Positions 15,770 to 25,061 of a DNA stretch of 64,000 nt are shown here, one piece after another. The stretch is from Frondihabitans sp. PhB188 (GTDB taxonomy: Bacteria; Actinomycetota; Actinomycetes; Actinomycetales; Microbacteriaceae). Position numbers and translations under genes: made by a program. Every line of letters begins with the position of its first letter. Within the stretch, counting starts at the first letter, position 1. A model generated the notes under the pieces. It searched no databases and was not told the origin of the DNA. It saw only the letters and a program-made list of their open reading frames with translations. Location of the stretch: positions 124,001-188,000 of the forward strand of contig NZ_RJUO01000002.1 of assembly GCF_003752365.1 (NCBI RefSeq). The letters are read 5' to 3'.

Positions 15770-17110
15770 ATGTCCAGCTCGTCGTACGACTTCGATACCC
15801 GCCAGATCCATGCGGGGACGAACCTCGACAGCGACCACGGTGCGCGCCTGACGCCCATGTACCAGTCGGCCGGCTTCGTCTTCGACTCGTTCGCCGACGG
15901 GCAGGGCCGCTTCGACGGCACGATCCCCGGCGCCGCCTACGCGCGCACCGACAACCCCACGAACGCCGCCGTCGCCCGCCGTCTCGCCGACCTCGAGGGC
16001 GGGGCCGCCGCGCTCCTGACCGCCAGCGGCACGGCGGCGATCGCCCTCACGTTCAACGCCCTCGCCGTCTCGGGCGACCACATCCTCGCCACCGACAGCC
16101 TCTACGAGGGCTCGCGCACGCTGTTCGCGCGCAGCTTCGGCCGCCAGGGCGTCGAGGTGGAGCTGATCCCCGCCGACGCGCCCGACGAGGTGTGGGCCGC
16201 GGCGATCCGCCCGACCACGAAGGCCCTCTTCACCGAGACGATCCCGAACCCCAAGAACGACGTCGTCGACCTGGCCCGCCTCGCCCGCATCGCCCACGAG
16301 GGCGGCTTCCCGCTGATCGTCGACAACACCGTGGCGACGCCGTACCTGGCCCGACCCATCGAGCACGGCGCCGACCTCGTGATCCACTCGACCTCCAAGT
16401 GGCTCTCGGGTCACGGCGCCGTCCTGGGCGGCGTTGTCATCGACGCAGGAACGTTCGACTGGTCCGCCCACACCGACCGCTTCCCGAACATCGCGTCGCC
16501 CGGCCCGACCGGCGTGCCCTCGTTCGTCGAGCGCTTCGGCCCCCTCGCGTTCCTCACCTACCTCCGGAGCGTGACGGCCCTCGACTACGGCCCCACGCTG
16601 CCGCCGACCAGCGCGTTCATGCTCCTCCAGGGCATCGAGACGCTGTCGCTGCGCATGGACCGCCACGTGGCGAACGCCCTGGCGCTGGCCCAGTGGCTCG
16701 AGCACCGCGACGAGGTGACGGCCGTCGACTACCCGGGCCTCGTCGGCAACGAGTACTACGCCCGAGCGCAGAAGTACCTGCCGAAGGGAGCCGGGGCCGT
16801 CGTCACGTTCGAGCTGGCCGGCGGGCTCGAGGCGTCGAAGGCGTTCATCGACTCGCTCGAGCTGATCAGCAAGATGACCCACCTCGGCGACGTGCGCACG
16901 CTGGCTATCCACACCGGCTCGACGATCCACGGCCACCTGACCGAGGAGGAGCGCCTGTCGCGCGGCATCACGCCCGGCACGGTGCGGCTGTCGGTCGGGC
17001 TGGAGAGCGTGCGCGACCTGCTGCGCGACCTGGAGCGGGCGCTCGACGCTGCCGGGGCCGCGACCGTGCCGGCGCTGTCGGACGCTGAGCGGGAGCACGC
17101 TGCCGCCTAG
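15770..17110 (+). CDS. Cys/Met-metabolism PLP enzyme, O-acetylhomoserine sulfhydrylase-like
   Basis: 446 residues. Fold-type I PLP enzyme of the Cys/Met metabolism family: N-terminal FDTRQIHAG and YARTDNPTNA, LTASGTAAIALTF, DNTVATPYLARPIEHGADLVIHS and the PLP-lysine motif STSKWLSGHG. C-terminal HLGDVRTLAIHTGSTIHG with GTVRLSVGLES favours O-acetylhomoserine aminocarboxypropyltransferase (MetY) over cystathionine gamma-synthase, since MetY proteins are longer (~430) and carry this insert. It would make homocysteine from O-acetyl- or O-succinylhomoserine and sulfide. The ATG at 15770 has GAAAGG nine nt upstream. It follows the GntR pair by 88 bp. Confidence 0.9.
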   Translation: MSSSSYDFDTRQIHAGTNLDSDHGARLTPMYQSAGFVFDSFADGQGRFDGTIPGAAYARTDNPTNAAVARRLADLEGGAAALLTASGTAAIALTFNALAVSGDHILATDSLYEGSRTLFARSFGRQGVEVELIPADAPDEVWAAAIRPTTKALFTETIPNPKNDVVDLARLARIAHEGGFPLIVDNTVATPYLARPIEHGADLVIHSTSKWLSGHGAVLGGVVIDAGTFDWSAHTDRFPNIASPGPTGVPSFVERFGPLAFLTYLRSVTALDYGPTLPPTSAFMLLQGIETLSLRMDRHVANALALAQWLEHRDEVTAVDYPGLVGNEYYARAQKYLPKGAGAVVTFELAGGLEASKAFIDSLELISKMTHLGDVRTLAIHTGSTIHGHLTEEERLSRGITPGTVRLSVGLESVRDLLRDLERALDAAGAATVPALSDAEREHAAA

Positions 17111-17150
17111 TTCCTGCGGAACAGCGTTCCTGCGGAACAGCGTTCCTGCG
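17110..17150. repeat. 16-bp tandem repeat built from GTTCCTGCG motif
   Basis: GTTCCTGCGGAACAGC occurs at 17110 and 17126, with a third partial copy GTTCCTGCGC at 17142, exactly 16 bp apart. Each full unit contains the small palindrome GTTCC-TGC-GGAAC. The array starts on the last base of the PLP-enzyme stop codon and fills most of the gap to the convergent GT87 gene. Confidence 0.75.
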
Positions 17151-17164
17151 CCCGCTTCTGACTC

Positions 17165-18466
17165 CTAGTAGCTGGTGCTGCGCACCGGCGAGCCCATCGG
17201 ACGCGTCCCGAGCGGGACCGCCGGCCGCACGAACGCGGCGCGCACCAGCTTGACGACCGACCAGGCGAGCACCACGACGAGCATGACGTTGCGGGCGCCG
17301 AGCACGATGAGCGCGATCGGCGCGAGGTCGAGCAGCGGGATGTAGAGCACCGGGTAGACCAGCGTCGTGAGCCCGGCGACGACGAGGGCGAGGATGGCCG
17401 GGGTCTTCCAGTCCGGCGGGCGGAGCACCAGGCCGACCACGACGATCGGCGTGAGCCACAGGACGTACTGCGGCGACCCGACCTTGTTGAAGACGATGAA
17501 GGCCGACGCGAGCGCCAGCGCGCCGACGAGCACGAGGTCGACCTCGCGGCCCAGGGCGTGCGGCAGCGTCGACAGGCGGCGGGTCGCCACGGCGAGCACC
17601 ACGATCAGGGCCGCCATCACGATGAACATCACGGCCGTGGCGTGCGAGACGAGCCACTGGTCGCCGGGGCCGGTGACCTCCTCGGTGAGCAGGACGCGGT
17701 TGTGGATCAGGTGCGCCCCGGGCACTCGGGCGAGCGACATCCAGAGCCACGGCGTCGCCAGCGGCGCCTCGACCTGAAGGGCGCGCCCGTTCTGCTGGGT
17801 GACGAAGCTGTCGAGGTGGGCGCCCCCGCCGCCGATCAGCACGATGGACGAGACGAGGAGAGAGACGGCAGCGCCGGTGATCAGGACGATCCAGCGGCGG
17901 CTCGTCGCGACGACGGCCGAGGCGATGACCGCGGCCGGCCACACCTTGATCCAGGTCGCCGCCGCGAGCAGGAAGCCGGCGACCCACGGGCGCGAGCCGA
18001 GGAACAGCATGCCGACGACGACGATCGGCGCCGTGAAGCCCTCGAGGCGGAGCAGGTCGACTGCGGCCAGGACGGCGATCGTCAGCACCCAGAACCCGGG
18101 CGCCCACTGCGAGCGCACGAAGCGGCCGCGGCGGATCAGCGCCTGCAGCGCGATCCCGTTCGCGACGCCGACGAGCACCACCCAGACGACCGTGTAGAGG
18201 CCGGCGCCGAGCACGCGCGAGCCGACGATCGGCAGCAGGGCGCCCGCCGGGTACACCCAGTCGGTGGCGAAGACCGGCCACTGGCCGCGGTCGACGGCGT
18301 CGGAGGCCCACTTCGCGTAGACCGGGAGATCGCCGCCGAGCTCGCCGCTCAGGATGTACGGGATGCTCAGGATCAAGACGACGACGTGCACGAGCACGAG
18401 ACCCGACCAGAGCACCCGAGCGTCCTGCGCCCACTTCGAGAGGGAGGCGAGGGGACGAGCTGGCAC
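17165..18466 (-). CDS. GT87-type (DUF2029) membrane glycosyltransferase
   Basis: 433 residues with about ten hydrophobic segments and conserved loop residues typical of GT-C polyprenyl-phosphate-mannose-dependent transferases: GGDLPVYAKWASD in the first extracytoplasmic loop (acidic catalytic position), DLLRLEGFTAP, ATWIKVWPAAV and NKVGSPQYVLWLTP. Actinobacterial members extend phosphatidylinositol mannosides or lipomannan-like glycolipids. The GTG at 18466 leaves the first membrane segment near residue 20. It stands alone on the minus strand, convergent to the PLP gene. Confidence 0.8.
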   Translation of the reverse strand: MPARPLASLSKWAQDARVLWSGLVLVHVVVLILSIPYILSGELGGDLPVYAKWASDAVDRGQWPVFATDWVYPAGALLPIVGSRVLGAGLYTVVWVVLVGVANGIALQALIRRGRFVRSQWAPGFWVLTIAVLAAVDLLRLEGFTAPIVVVGMLFLGSRPWVAGFLLAAATWIKVWPAAVIASAVVATSRRWIVLITGAAVSLLVSSIVLIGGGGAHLDSFVTQQNGRALQVEAPLATPWLWMSLARVPGAHLIHNRVLLTEEVTGPGDQWLVSHATAVMFIVMAALIVVLAVATRRLSTLPHALGREVDLVLVGALALASAFIVFNKVGSPQYVLWLTPIVVVGLVLRPPDWKTPAILALVVAGLTTLVYPVLYIPLLDLAPIALIVLGARNVMLVVVLAWSVVKLVRAAFVRPAVPLGTRPMGSPVRSTSY

Positions 18467-18565
18467 CCTTCGAGCATAGACACTCCCGGGCGCACCCTCG
18501 TCCGCCCCGGTTCATCCTGCGTTCACGATCCGGGCCTACGGTCGCGCCAACGAAAGGGGTTCTCC

Positions 18566-19714
18566 ATGGACGTGCTCTTCACTGTGATACTCGTCATAGT
18601 CGTCGCCCTCGTGTTCGACTTCACGAACGGCTTCCACGACACCGCGAACGCCATGGCGACCTCGGTCGCCACCGGCGCCCTCAAGCCGCGGACCGCCGTG
18701 CTCATCTCGGCCGTCCTGAACCTCGTCGGCGCGTTCCTGTCGACCGAGGTCGCCAAGACCGTCTCGAACGGCATCATCAAAGAGGGTCCGGGCGGCATCG
18801 AGATCACCCCGGTCATGATCTTCGCCGGCCTCGTGGGCGCCGTCCTCTGGAACCTCACCACCTGGTACCTCGGCCTCCCCTCGTCGTCGACGCACGCACT
18901 GTTCGGCGGCCTGATCGGCGCGGCCGTCATCGGCGCCGGCGTCGGATCAGTCGACTTCGGCGTCGTCCTGACCAAGATCGTCGTGCCGGCCCTCGCCTCG
19001 CCGCTCGTGGCCGGCTCGGTCGCGCTGCTCGCGACCTTCGCCGCCTACCGGATGACGCACAACGCCCGGGCCCGCGGCTCGGAGCGCGGCTTCCGGCACG
19101 CGCAGACGGTGAGCGCCTCCCTCGTCTCGCTCGCGCACGGCACCAACGACGCCCAGAAGACGATGGGCGTGATCACCCTGACGCTCATCGCCGCGGGGTA
19201 CCAGGGCGCAGGAACGGGCCCGGCGCTCTGGGTGATCCTCGCCTGCGGGCTCGCAATCGGACTCGGCACCTACGTCGGAGGCTGGCGCATCATGAAGACC
19301 GTCGGCAAGAACATCACCGACGTGCAGTCCCCGCAGGGCTTCGCGGCCGAGACCGCGTCGGCGGCGACCATCCTGATCTCGTCGCACCTCGGCTTCGCGC
19401 TCTCGACCACCCAGGTCACGTCGGGCTCGGTCATCGGCGCCGGCCTCGGCAAGCGCCTCGCCATCGTCCACTGGGGCGTCGTCGGCAGGATCGCCACCGG
19501 CTGGGTCATCACCCTCCCGGCGGCCGCGCTCGTCGGCGGCGTCGCCGCATGGGTGGCGTCGACCAGCACCATCGGCCTCGTCGTCGTCGCGGTCCTCGCC
19601 CTCGGCGCCGGCGTGACGTTCTACGTGCTCGCCAAGCGCAAGCCCATCTCGGCGCATGATGTCGCCGGCACGTCGGCCGACGCGCCGGAGCTCGAGACGG
19701 AAGGAGTCCGCTGA
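18566..19714 (+). CDS. PiT-family inorganic phosphate transporter
   Basis: 382 residues. Low-affinity cation-coupled phosphate uptake. Both inverted PiT signature repeats are present: FDFTNGFHDTANAMATSVATG near the N-terminus and SLAHGTNDAQKTMGV in the middle, with LPSSSTHALFGGLIGA in the first half and LSTTQVTSGSVIGAG in the second. Roughly ten membrane segments. The ATG at 18566 has GAAAGGGG nine nt upstream; a longer frame to 17558 is antisense to the GT87 gene and is rejected. The stop overlaps the next small gene (TGATG). Confidence 0.95.
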   Translation: MDVLFTVILVIVVALVFDFTNGFHDTANAMATSVATGALKPRTAVLISAVLNLVGAFLSTEVAKTVSNGIIKEGPGGIEITPVMIFAGLVGAVLWNLTTWYLGLPSSSTHALFGGLIGAAVIGAGVGSVDFGVVLTKIVVPALASPLVAGSVALLATFAAYRMTHNARARGSERGFRHAQTVSASLVSLAHGTNDAQKTMGVITLTLIAAGYQGAGTGPALWVILACGLAIGLGTYVGGWRIMKTVGKNITDVQSPQGFAAETASAATILISSHLGFALSTTQVTSGSVIGAGLGKRLAIVHWGVVGRIATGWVITLPAAALVGGVAAWVASTSTIGLVVVAVLALGAGVTFYVLAKRKPISAHDVAGTSADAPELETEGVR

Positions 19715-19995
19715 TGTTCCTCGGAGTCGACTGGGGCGCGTTCGTCGTCGTCTTCCTGGTGGCGCTGGCCGCCACCGCCGTCGTGGTGCTGTTCTTCTCG
19801 GCGGGCCTGCGCCTGCTGGCGAACGGCGAGCTCGAGACCGGCGCCGTCGATGCGAACGGCTTCCCGGTCGGCGAGGGCAGCACGCCCGTGACCGATCGCT
19901 CGCCGACGCGCACCGCCGGCGGCTGGGCGTGCATCGGGGTCGGCGGCCTGGCCGTGCTCTACGCGCTGTACCTGATCATCCCGCAGTTCCACTAG
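19714..19995 (+). CDS. Small two-TM protein coupled to phosphate transporter
   Basis: 93 residues: a membrane segment at about 8-32 (GAFVVVFLVALAATAVVVLFFSAGL), a polar loop with DANGFPVGEG, and a second segment at the C-terminus (ACIGVGGLAVLYALYLII). The ATG overlaps the PiT stop by one base, so it is translationally coupled. Small proteins of this kind commonly follow PiT genes in actinobacteria; a stabilising or regulatory subunit is a guess. Confidence 0.8.
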   Translation: MFLGVDWGAFVVVFLVALAATAVVVLFFSAGLRLLANGELETGAVDANGFPVGEGSTPVTDRSPTRTAGGWACIGVGGLAVLYALYLIIPQFH

Positions 19996-20052
19996 CCCCC
20001 GCGCGGCACCTGCGCCCGCCTCCCGCCTTTCGCCCACGATCCCGACATCAGC

Positions 20053-20110
20053 GCCCACGATCGCGACATGGCACCAGGATTCCTGGTGGTGTCATGTCGC
20101 GATCGTGGGC
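20053..20110. repeat. Long palindromic intergenic element with shared ends
   Basis: GCCCACGATCGCGACATG (20053-20070) and its exact complement (20093-20110) form an 18-bp perfect stem; the inner ACCAGG-ATT-CCTGGT extends it. A second, degenerate left arm (GCCCACGATCCCGACAT) lies at 20032-20048. It sits between convergent genes and overlaps the last codons of the minus-strand gene. It may act as a terminator. Similar ends recur at 63744-63797. Confidence 0.75.
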
Positions 20111-21039
20111 CTCGGCCGACCGAACGGGAGGCCCTCCGCTGCAAGGGCCGACCTCAGCCGGATCGGCTGCAGGAGGTCGCGCCACTCCGAACGGACGACC
20201 GTGCGCACGCGAGGGTGCGCGAGCAGGCGGCGTTCCCGCTTTCGCTCGTCGAGGGCGATCTGCGCCGGTGTCCGTCCGTTCGCGTACCGCGGGTTCGTGT
20301 ACTTGTGATCGCCGTCGAACTCGAGGGCTATCCCGAATTCCTCCCACCAGAGGTCGACGAAGCCGATCAGGCCGTCCGCGTCGTCGAACGGCTCCTGCAA
20401 CGAGGGCTGCGGAGCGCCGAGCTCGAACAGGCGGAGCCTCGCAAGGGACTCTCCTGCCGAGCCCGCCTTGGGCGAGCCGAACTCGATGAGGCGGCAGGCG
20501 GAGGCGCGGCGACGGGCCGTCGGACGATCGGCGAGCAGTCTCACCAGGTCGTCGTGGGTCACGATGCCGCCGGCGAGAGCCGCGTCGACCATCGCGAGAC
20601 CGTCCGCGAAGAGGCAGGTCAGCGCGACGTCGACGCAGGTGCGGGCCAGCGTGGTGACCTGCACCCCGTCGACCACCTCGATCTCGAGGTCTGAGAGCGG
20701 ACCCGCGTGCTTGACCACGCCGGCCCAGCGCTGCCCCCGCTCGCGCTCCGGATCGGTCACGTGCACCGGCTTCGGCGTGCCCGAGAGGAAGGGCAGACCG
20801 TGAACGGCCGCGGCCGACTCATGCGAGAACACGAGCCTCGACAGCAGCGAGGTCGAGGCGGCCTGCACCTGCAGCACGTGCTTCTGCTCGGGAAGGAGAC
20901 CCGCCCAGTCGGCGGCGCGCACGTAGACGCCCGGATGCACGCGGATCAGCCGGCCCTCGGCGGCCGCGCGCTCCAGGCGTCGGGCCTGGAGGGAGGTGGA
21001 GGAGCGGAGCAGGTGCGGGAGGGCGGGGAGCGAAGGCAC
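20092..21039 (-). CDS. AbiEi-like protein with C-terminal DUF559/Vsr-type domain
   Basis: About 315 residues. The N-terminal ~95 residues are a winged-helix region as in AbiEi_4/type IV antitoxin-like proteins (SLQARRLERAAAEGRLIRVHPGVYV). A helical middle with CVDVALTCLFADGLAMVDAAL follows. The C-terminal ~100 residues resemble the DUF559/very-short-patch-repair fold: FVDLWWEEFGIALEFDGDHKY with downstream basic DERKRERRLL and RSEWRDLLQP. Such proteins are widespread and usually solitary in actinobacteria; no AbiEii toxin lies nearby. The GTG at 21039 is chosen to start just before the winged helix; it lacks a clear ribosome site. The last codons lie inside a palindrome. Confidence 0.75.
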   Translation of the reverse strand: MPSLPALPHLLRSSTSLQARRLERAAAEGRLIRVHPGVYVRAADWAGLLPEQKHVLQVQAASTSLLSRLVFSHESAAAVHGLPFLSGTPKPVHVTDPERERGQRWAGVVKHAGPLSDLEIEVVDGVQVTTLARTCVDVALTCLFADGLAMVDAALAGGIVTHDDLVRLLADRPTARRRASACRLIEFGSPKAGSAGESLARLRLFELGAPQPSLQEPFDDADGLIGFVDLWWEEFGIALEFDGDHKYTNPRYANGRTPAQIALDERKRERRLLAHPRVRTVVRSEWRDLLQPIRLRSALAAEGLPFGRPRPTIAT

Positions 21040-21134
21040 TCGACCAGGGTGGCCCGGCGGCGGCGGGGAGATCCTGCGCCTGTGCAGTCTGTGGACAACT
21101 GCACGACTGGGGAGACACGGCGCGACCCGGTTGA

Positions 21135-21170
21135 CGACACGCGACCCCCGAAGTCGAGGGTCGCGTGTCG
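21135..21170 (-). terminator. Terminator hairpin after araA
   Basis: CGACACGCGACCC (21135-21147) and GGGTCGCGTGTCG (21158-21170) form a perfect 13-bp stem with a 10-nt loop, 15 bp after the araA stop on the minus strand. It ends the araBDA transcript; there is no U-tract. Confidence 0.75.
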
Positions 21171-21185
21171 GTCGAGCAGCGAGGG

Positions 21186-22700
21186 CTAGAGGCCGCGCGC
21201 CAGCCGGTAGTAGGCCGCGTTCCAGTTGGCCGCCTGACGGAAGTCGCGCAGCGTCGTGTGCTCGTCGATGACCAGGAGCTCGGTGCCGGCCATGCGGGCG
21301 AAGTCCTCGAACGCCTCGAGGCCGACGGCGGTCGACATGACGGTGTGGTGCGCGGCTCCGGCGGTGAGCCAGGCCTCGGCCGACACGGCGAACGACGGGC
21401 GGGGCTCCCACACGGCGCGGCCGACGGGCAGGTGCGGCAGGTCGGCGTCCGGAGCGACGACGTCGACGACGTTGGCCACGAGGCGGAAGCGGTCGCGCAT
21501 GTCCGACAGGGCCACGACGATGGCCGGGCCGGGGTCGGCCGTGAAGACGAGGCGCACCGGGTCTTCGCGGTCGCCGATGCCGAGGGGGTGGATCTCGAGC
21601 GACGGCTTCGACGAGGTCAGCGACGGGGCGACCTCGAGCATGTGCGCACCCAGGATCTTCTCGGCGCCGGGCACCAGGTGGTAGGTGTAGTCCTCCATCA
21701 GCGAGGCGCCGCCGGGCAGGCCCGAGCCCATCACGTTGGCCGCGCGGATCAGGACCGCCGTCTTCCAGTCGCCCTCGCCGCCGAAGCCGTAGCCCTCAGC
21801 CATGAGGCGCTGCACGCCGAGCCCGGGGAGCTGCTTGAGCGCGCCGAGGTCTTCGAAGTTGGTGGTGAAGGCGGAGAAGCCGCCCTCCTCGAGGAACGAC
21901 CGGAGTCCGAGCTCGATCGCGGCGCCGTCGCGCAGCGACTGGTGGCGCTCCGCGCCGGGCAGCAGCTCAGGAACTACCGCGTACGAGTCGAGGTACTCCT
22001 GAACGAGCGAGTCGATGTCGCCCGACCCGGCCGCGGCGACGCGCTCGGCCAGCTCGTTGACGCCCCATGTGTTGACCGAGACGCCGAAGACGTGCTCCGC
22101 CTCGGTCTTGTCGCCCTCGGTGACGGCGACGTTCCGCATGTTGTCGCCGAAGCGGGCGAGCTTCATCGAGCGGGTCGCGGCCCAGCCGGCGGCGGCGCGC
22201 ATCCAGGTCGAGATCTGGCCGACGACGCGCGGGTCGGAGACGTGGCCGACGACGGTCTTGCGCGCGATGCCGAGGCGGGTCTGGATGTAGCCGAACTCGC
22301 GATCGCCGTGGGCGGCCTGGTTCAGGTTCATGAAGTCGAAGTCGATGTCGCCCCAGGGCAGCTCGACGTTCGCCTGCGTGTGGAAGTGCAGGAGGGGCTT
22401 CTGCAGGGCGTCGAGGCCGGCGATCCACATCTTGGCGGGGCTGAACGTGTGCATCCACGCGGTGAGGCCGATGACCTCGTCGCGGGCGTTCGCCTCGAGC
22501 ACGAGGCGCCGGATCGCGTCGGAGTCGGTGAGCACGGGCTTCCAGACGACCTTCACGGGAACGCCGGCGTCTCCGAGGGCGGTGGCGATCGCCTGCGACT
22601 GCTCGGCGACCTGACGGAGGGTCTCCTCGCCGTAGAGGCCCTGCGACCCGGTGAGGAACCAGACCTCGTAGGAGTCGAGGGAGGTGGTCAGCTTGGTCAT
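21186..22700 (-). CDS. araA: L-arabinose isomerase
   Basis: 504 residues, the usual AraA length. It converts L-arabinose to L-ribulose with a Mn2+ ion. Recognisable segments are [65 protein letters not shown], the metal-binding [14 protein letters not shown] and MEDYTYHL, and the C-terminal HHTVMS. It is the last gene of the araB-araD-araA operon; its ATG overlaps the araD stop by 4 bp (ATGA), and a strong hairpin follows. Confidence 0.97.
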   Translation of the reverse strand: MTKLTTSLDSYEVWFLTGSQGLYGEETLRQVAEQSQAIATALGDAGVPVKVVWKPVLTDSDAIRRLVLEANARDEVIGLTAWMHTFSPAKMWIAGLDALQKPLLHFHTQANVELPWGDIDFDFMNLNQAAHGDREFGYIQTRLGIARKTVVGHVSDPRVVGQISTWMRAAAGWAATRSMKLARFGDNMRNVAVTEGDKTEAEHVFGVSVNTWGVNELAERVAAAGSGDIDSLVQEYLDSYAVVPELLPGAERHQSLRDGAAIELGLRSFLEEGGFSAFTTNFEDLGALKQLPGLGVQRLMAEGYGFGGEGDWKTAVLIRAANVMGSGLPGGASLMEDYTYHLVPGAEKILGAHMLEVAPSLTSSKPSLEIHPLGIGDREDPVRLVFTADPGPAIVVALSDMRDRFRLVANVVDVVAPDADLPHLPVGRAVWEPRPSFAVSAEAWLTAGAAHHTVMSTAVGLEAFEDFARMAGTELLVIDEHTTLRDFRQAANWNAAYYRLARGL

Positions 22701-23404
22701 TTCGTGGTTCCTTCCGACGCGGCGGGCTGCTGCCCGTACACGTTCTGGTAGCGGTCGAAGAGAGCGTCGATGCTCTCCCGGGGGATGGGGATGGCCTCGC
22801 CGAGCTGGCGGGAGATGTGCACGGTGCGCGCGACGTCCTCCGCCATGACGGCGGCCTTCACGGCGTCCTTGGCGTCTCTGCCGATCGTGAAGACGCCGTG
22901 GTTCTGCATCAGGACGGCGCGCGAGCGGTGACCGGTCAGCGTGGCGACGATGCCCTCGCCGATCGACTCGTCGCCGATGATCGCGAACGGCCCGATCGGG
23001 ATGGGCCCGCCGAACTCGTCGGCCATGGCCGTGATGACGCAGGGGATCTCCTCGCCGCGGGCGGCCCAGGCGGTCGCGTAGGTCGAGTGCGTGTGCACGA
23101 CTCCGCCCACTTCGGGCATGTTGCGATAGACGTAGGCGTGCGCGGCGGTGTCGGACGACGGCGAGCGCTCGCTGCCCGGGGTGCCGGGAACGACGGTGCC
23201 GTCGAGGTCGCAGAGGATCTGGTTCTCGGGGGTGAGCTCGTCGTACGAGACGCCCGAGGGCTTGATCACGAACAGGTCGGCGCCGGGCACGCGGCCCGAG
23301 ATGTTGCCGCCGGTCCAGATGACGAGGCCGTAGCGGGTGAGCTCGGAGTGCAGGGCGGCGACCTGCTCACGGGTGCGCTGGATCGCAGCGTCGAGATCGG
23401 TCAT
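22697..23404 (-). CDS. araD: L-ribulose-5-phosphate 4-epimerase
   Basis: 235 residues. Class II aldolase-fold epimerase that turns L-ribulose 5-phosphate into D-xylulose 5-phosphate, the entry to the pentose phosphate pathway. Motifs are [44 protein letters not shown] (two zinc-ligand histidines), [15 protein letters not shown] and [10 protein letters not shown] (third His). Start and stop overlap araB and araA by 4 bp each. The ATG at 23404 follows directly from the araB stop overlap. Confidence 0.96.
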   Translation of the reverse strand: MTDLDAAIQRTREQVAALHSELTRYGLVIWTGGNISGRVPGADLFVIKPSGVSYDELTPENQILCDLDGTVVPGTPGSERSPSSDTAAHAYVYRNMPEVGGVVHTHSTYATAWAARGEEIPCVITAMADEFGGPIPIGPFAIIGDESIGEGIVATLTGHRSRAVLMQNHGVFTIGRDAKDAVKAAVMAEDVARTVHISRQLGEAIPIPRESIDALFDRYQNVYGQQPAASEGTTK

Positions 23405-25014
23405 GAAGCGGTGCCTTTCGAGGTGATGGGGGTGGCGGCGGCCGCCGCGCGCTGGAGCGGCAGAGCCGCGCGGTAGCGGTCGAGGTAGGCGGCGAAGCCG
23501 GCGACGTCGGCCGGTTGCGGGTCGACCGTCACGGCGTCGGACGACGCGAACACCTCGTCGTCGAGGAAGTCGCTGAGCGACGTGTCGGCGGCGCGGCGCA
23601 GGTAGGCCGCGAGCACCGCGATCCCCCAGGCGCCGCCCTCGCTGGCGGTGGTCTCGACGGCCACGGGCACGCCGACCGCGGCGGCGAGCAGCTGCTGCGC
23701 GGCGCCGGCGGTGCGGAAGAGGCCGCCGTGGGCGAGCAGCCGCTCGACGCGGACGTCTTCGTCGTCGAGCGCCTCCATGCCGATGCTCAGCGTCGCGAAG
23801 GCCGCGTACAGCTCGGAGCGGATCAAGTTGCCGAGGGTGAAGCGGCTCTCGGGCGTGCGGACGAGCAGCGGCCGGCCGTCCTCGACGCCGGTGACGGGCT
23901 CGCCCGACAGGTAGTTGTACGACAGCAGGCCGCCCGCGTCGGCGTCGCCGGCCAGCGCCTCGTCGAGCAGGGCGGCGTAGACGTCGTCGGCCGAGAGCGT
24001 CGTGCCCGCGACCTCGCCGAAACGGCCGAACACGCGTGCCCAGGAGGCGATCTCGCTGGCCCCGTTGTTGCAGTGCACCATCGCGACGGCGTCGCCCGCG
24101 GGCGTCGTGACGACGTCGAGCTCGGGGTGCACGCTCGTCAGCTGCGAGTCGAGCACGACCATGGCGAAGATGCTTGTGCCGACGCTGACGTTGCCGGTGC
24201 GGGGCGCGACGGAGTTCGTCGCGACCATCCCGGTGCCCGCGTCGCCCTCGGGCGGGCAGAACGGCGACCCCGGCTGGAGGGTGCCCGACGGGTCGAGGAG
24301 GGCGGCGCCGGCGGGCGTCAGCGAGCCGGCGTCGGCCCCGGCGACGAGCACGGCGGGGAGGAGCTCGGCGAGGTGGATCGACGGGGCGTGGTGCCGGAGG
24401 AGTTCCTGCGCCCGATCGAGGTGGGCCGTGTCGTAGTCGCGCGTGGCCGGGTCGATGGGGAACATGCCCGACGCGTCGCCGACGCCCAGCACGTTCTCGC
24501 CGGTGAGCGCGCGGTGCACGAGCCCGCCGAGGGTGGTGAGCGAGGCGAGGCGGTCGACGTGCTCCTCGCCGTCGAGCACGGCCTGGTAGAGGTGCGCGAC
24601 CGACCAGCGGAGCGGGATGTTGAAGCCCAGCGCCTCGGTCAGTGCGCCCGCGGCCTCGCCGGTCGACGAGTTGCGCCAGGTGCGGAACGGCACGAGCAGC
24701 TCGGCCCTGTCGTCGAGCGCCACGTAGCCGTGCATCATCGCCGAGATGCCGATGCCGGCGAAGCTCTGCGGGTCGACGCCGTACTGCTCGCGCACGGAGG
24801 CGACGAGGTCGGCGTACGCGGCCTGGAGCCCCGACCAGACGGAGTCGACCGAGTAGGTCCAGCGGCCGTCGACGTACTCGTTCTGCCACTCGTGGCTGCC
24901 GGTGGCGAGGGTGGCCAGGTCGGAGCCGACGAGGCAGGCCTTGATGCGGGTGGAGCCGAACTCGATGCCGAGGGTGGCATCGCCGGCGGCGATCAGTTCG
25001 CGGGGTGTCGTCAT
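23401..25014 (-). CDS. araB: Ribulokinase (FGGY family)
   Basis: 537 residues. It phosphorylates L-ribulose with ATP. N-terminal phosphate loop LGIEFGSTRIKACLV, GISAMMHGYVALD, FRTWRNSSTGEAA, the second domain with SVGTSIFAMVV, and C-terminal LLAHGGLFRT with TASEGGAWGIAVLAAYL are typical of the AraB branch of the FGGY kinases. It is the first gene of the operon; its ATG has AAGGA upstream and a LacI-type operator lies ~50 bp away. Confidence 0.95.
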   Translation of the reverse strand: MTTPRELIAAGDATLGIEFGSTRIKACLVGSDLATLATGSHEWQNEYVDGRWTYSVDSVWSGLQAAYADLVASVREQYGVDPQSFAGIGISAMMHGYVALDDRAELLVPFRTWRNSSTGEAAGALTEALGFNIPLRWSVAHLYQAVLDGEEHVDRLASLTTLGGLVHRALTGENVLGVGDASGMFPIDPATRDYDTAHLDRAQELLRHHAPSIHLAELLPAVLVAGADAGSLTPAGAALLDPSGTLQPGSPFCPPEGDAGTGMVATNSVAPRTGNVSVGTSIFAMVVLDSQLTSVHPELDVVTTPAGDAVAMVHCNNGASEIASWARVFGRFGEVAGTTLSADDVYAALLDEALAGDADAGGLLSYNYLSGEPVTGVEDGRPLLVRTPESRFTLGNLIRSELYAAFATLSIGMEALDDEDVRVERLLAHGGLFRTAGAAQQLLAAAVGVPVAVETTASEGGAWGIAVLAAYLRRAADTSLSDFLDDEVFASSDAVTVDPQPADVAGFAAYLDRYRAALPLQRAAAAATPITSKGTAS

Positions 25015-25061
25015 GTGGAGACGTCCTTGTCTTCGGTGGGCGTGCGCCCTCAGTCTGCCAT

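Noticed and set aside
17558-19714. 718-codon frame ending in the phosphate transporter
   Set aside because: The first ~336 codons are antisense to the GT87 gene; the transporter starts at the ATG at 18566 with a good ribosome site.
22697-24889. 730-codon frame ending in AraD
   Set aside because: Only the last 235 codons are AraD; the rest is an out-of-frame reading of araB. The coupled ATG at 23404 is the true start.
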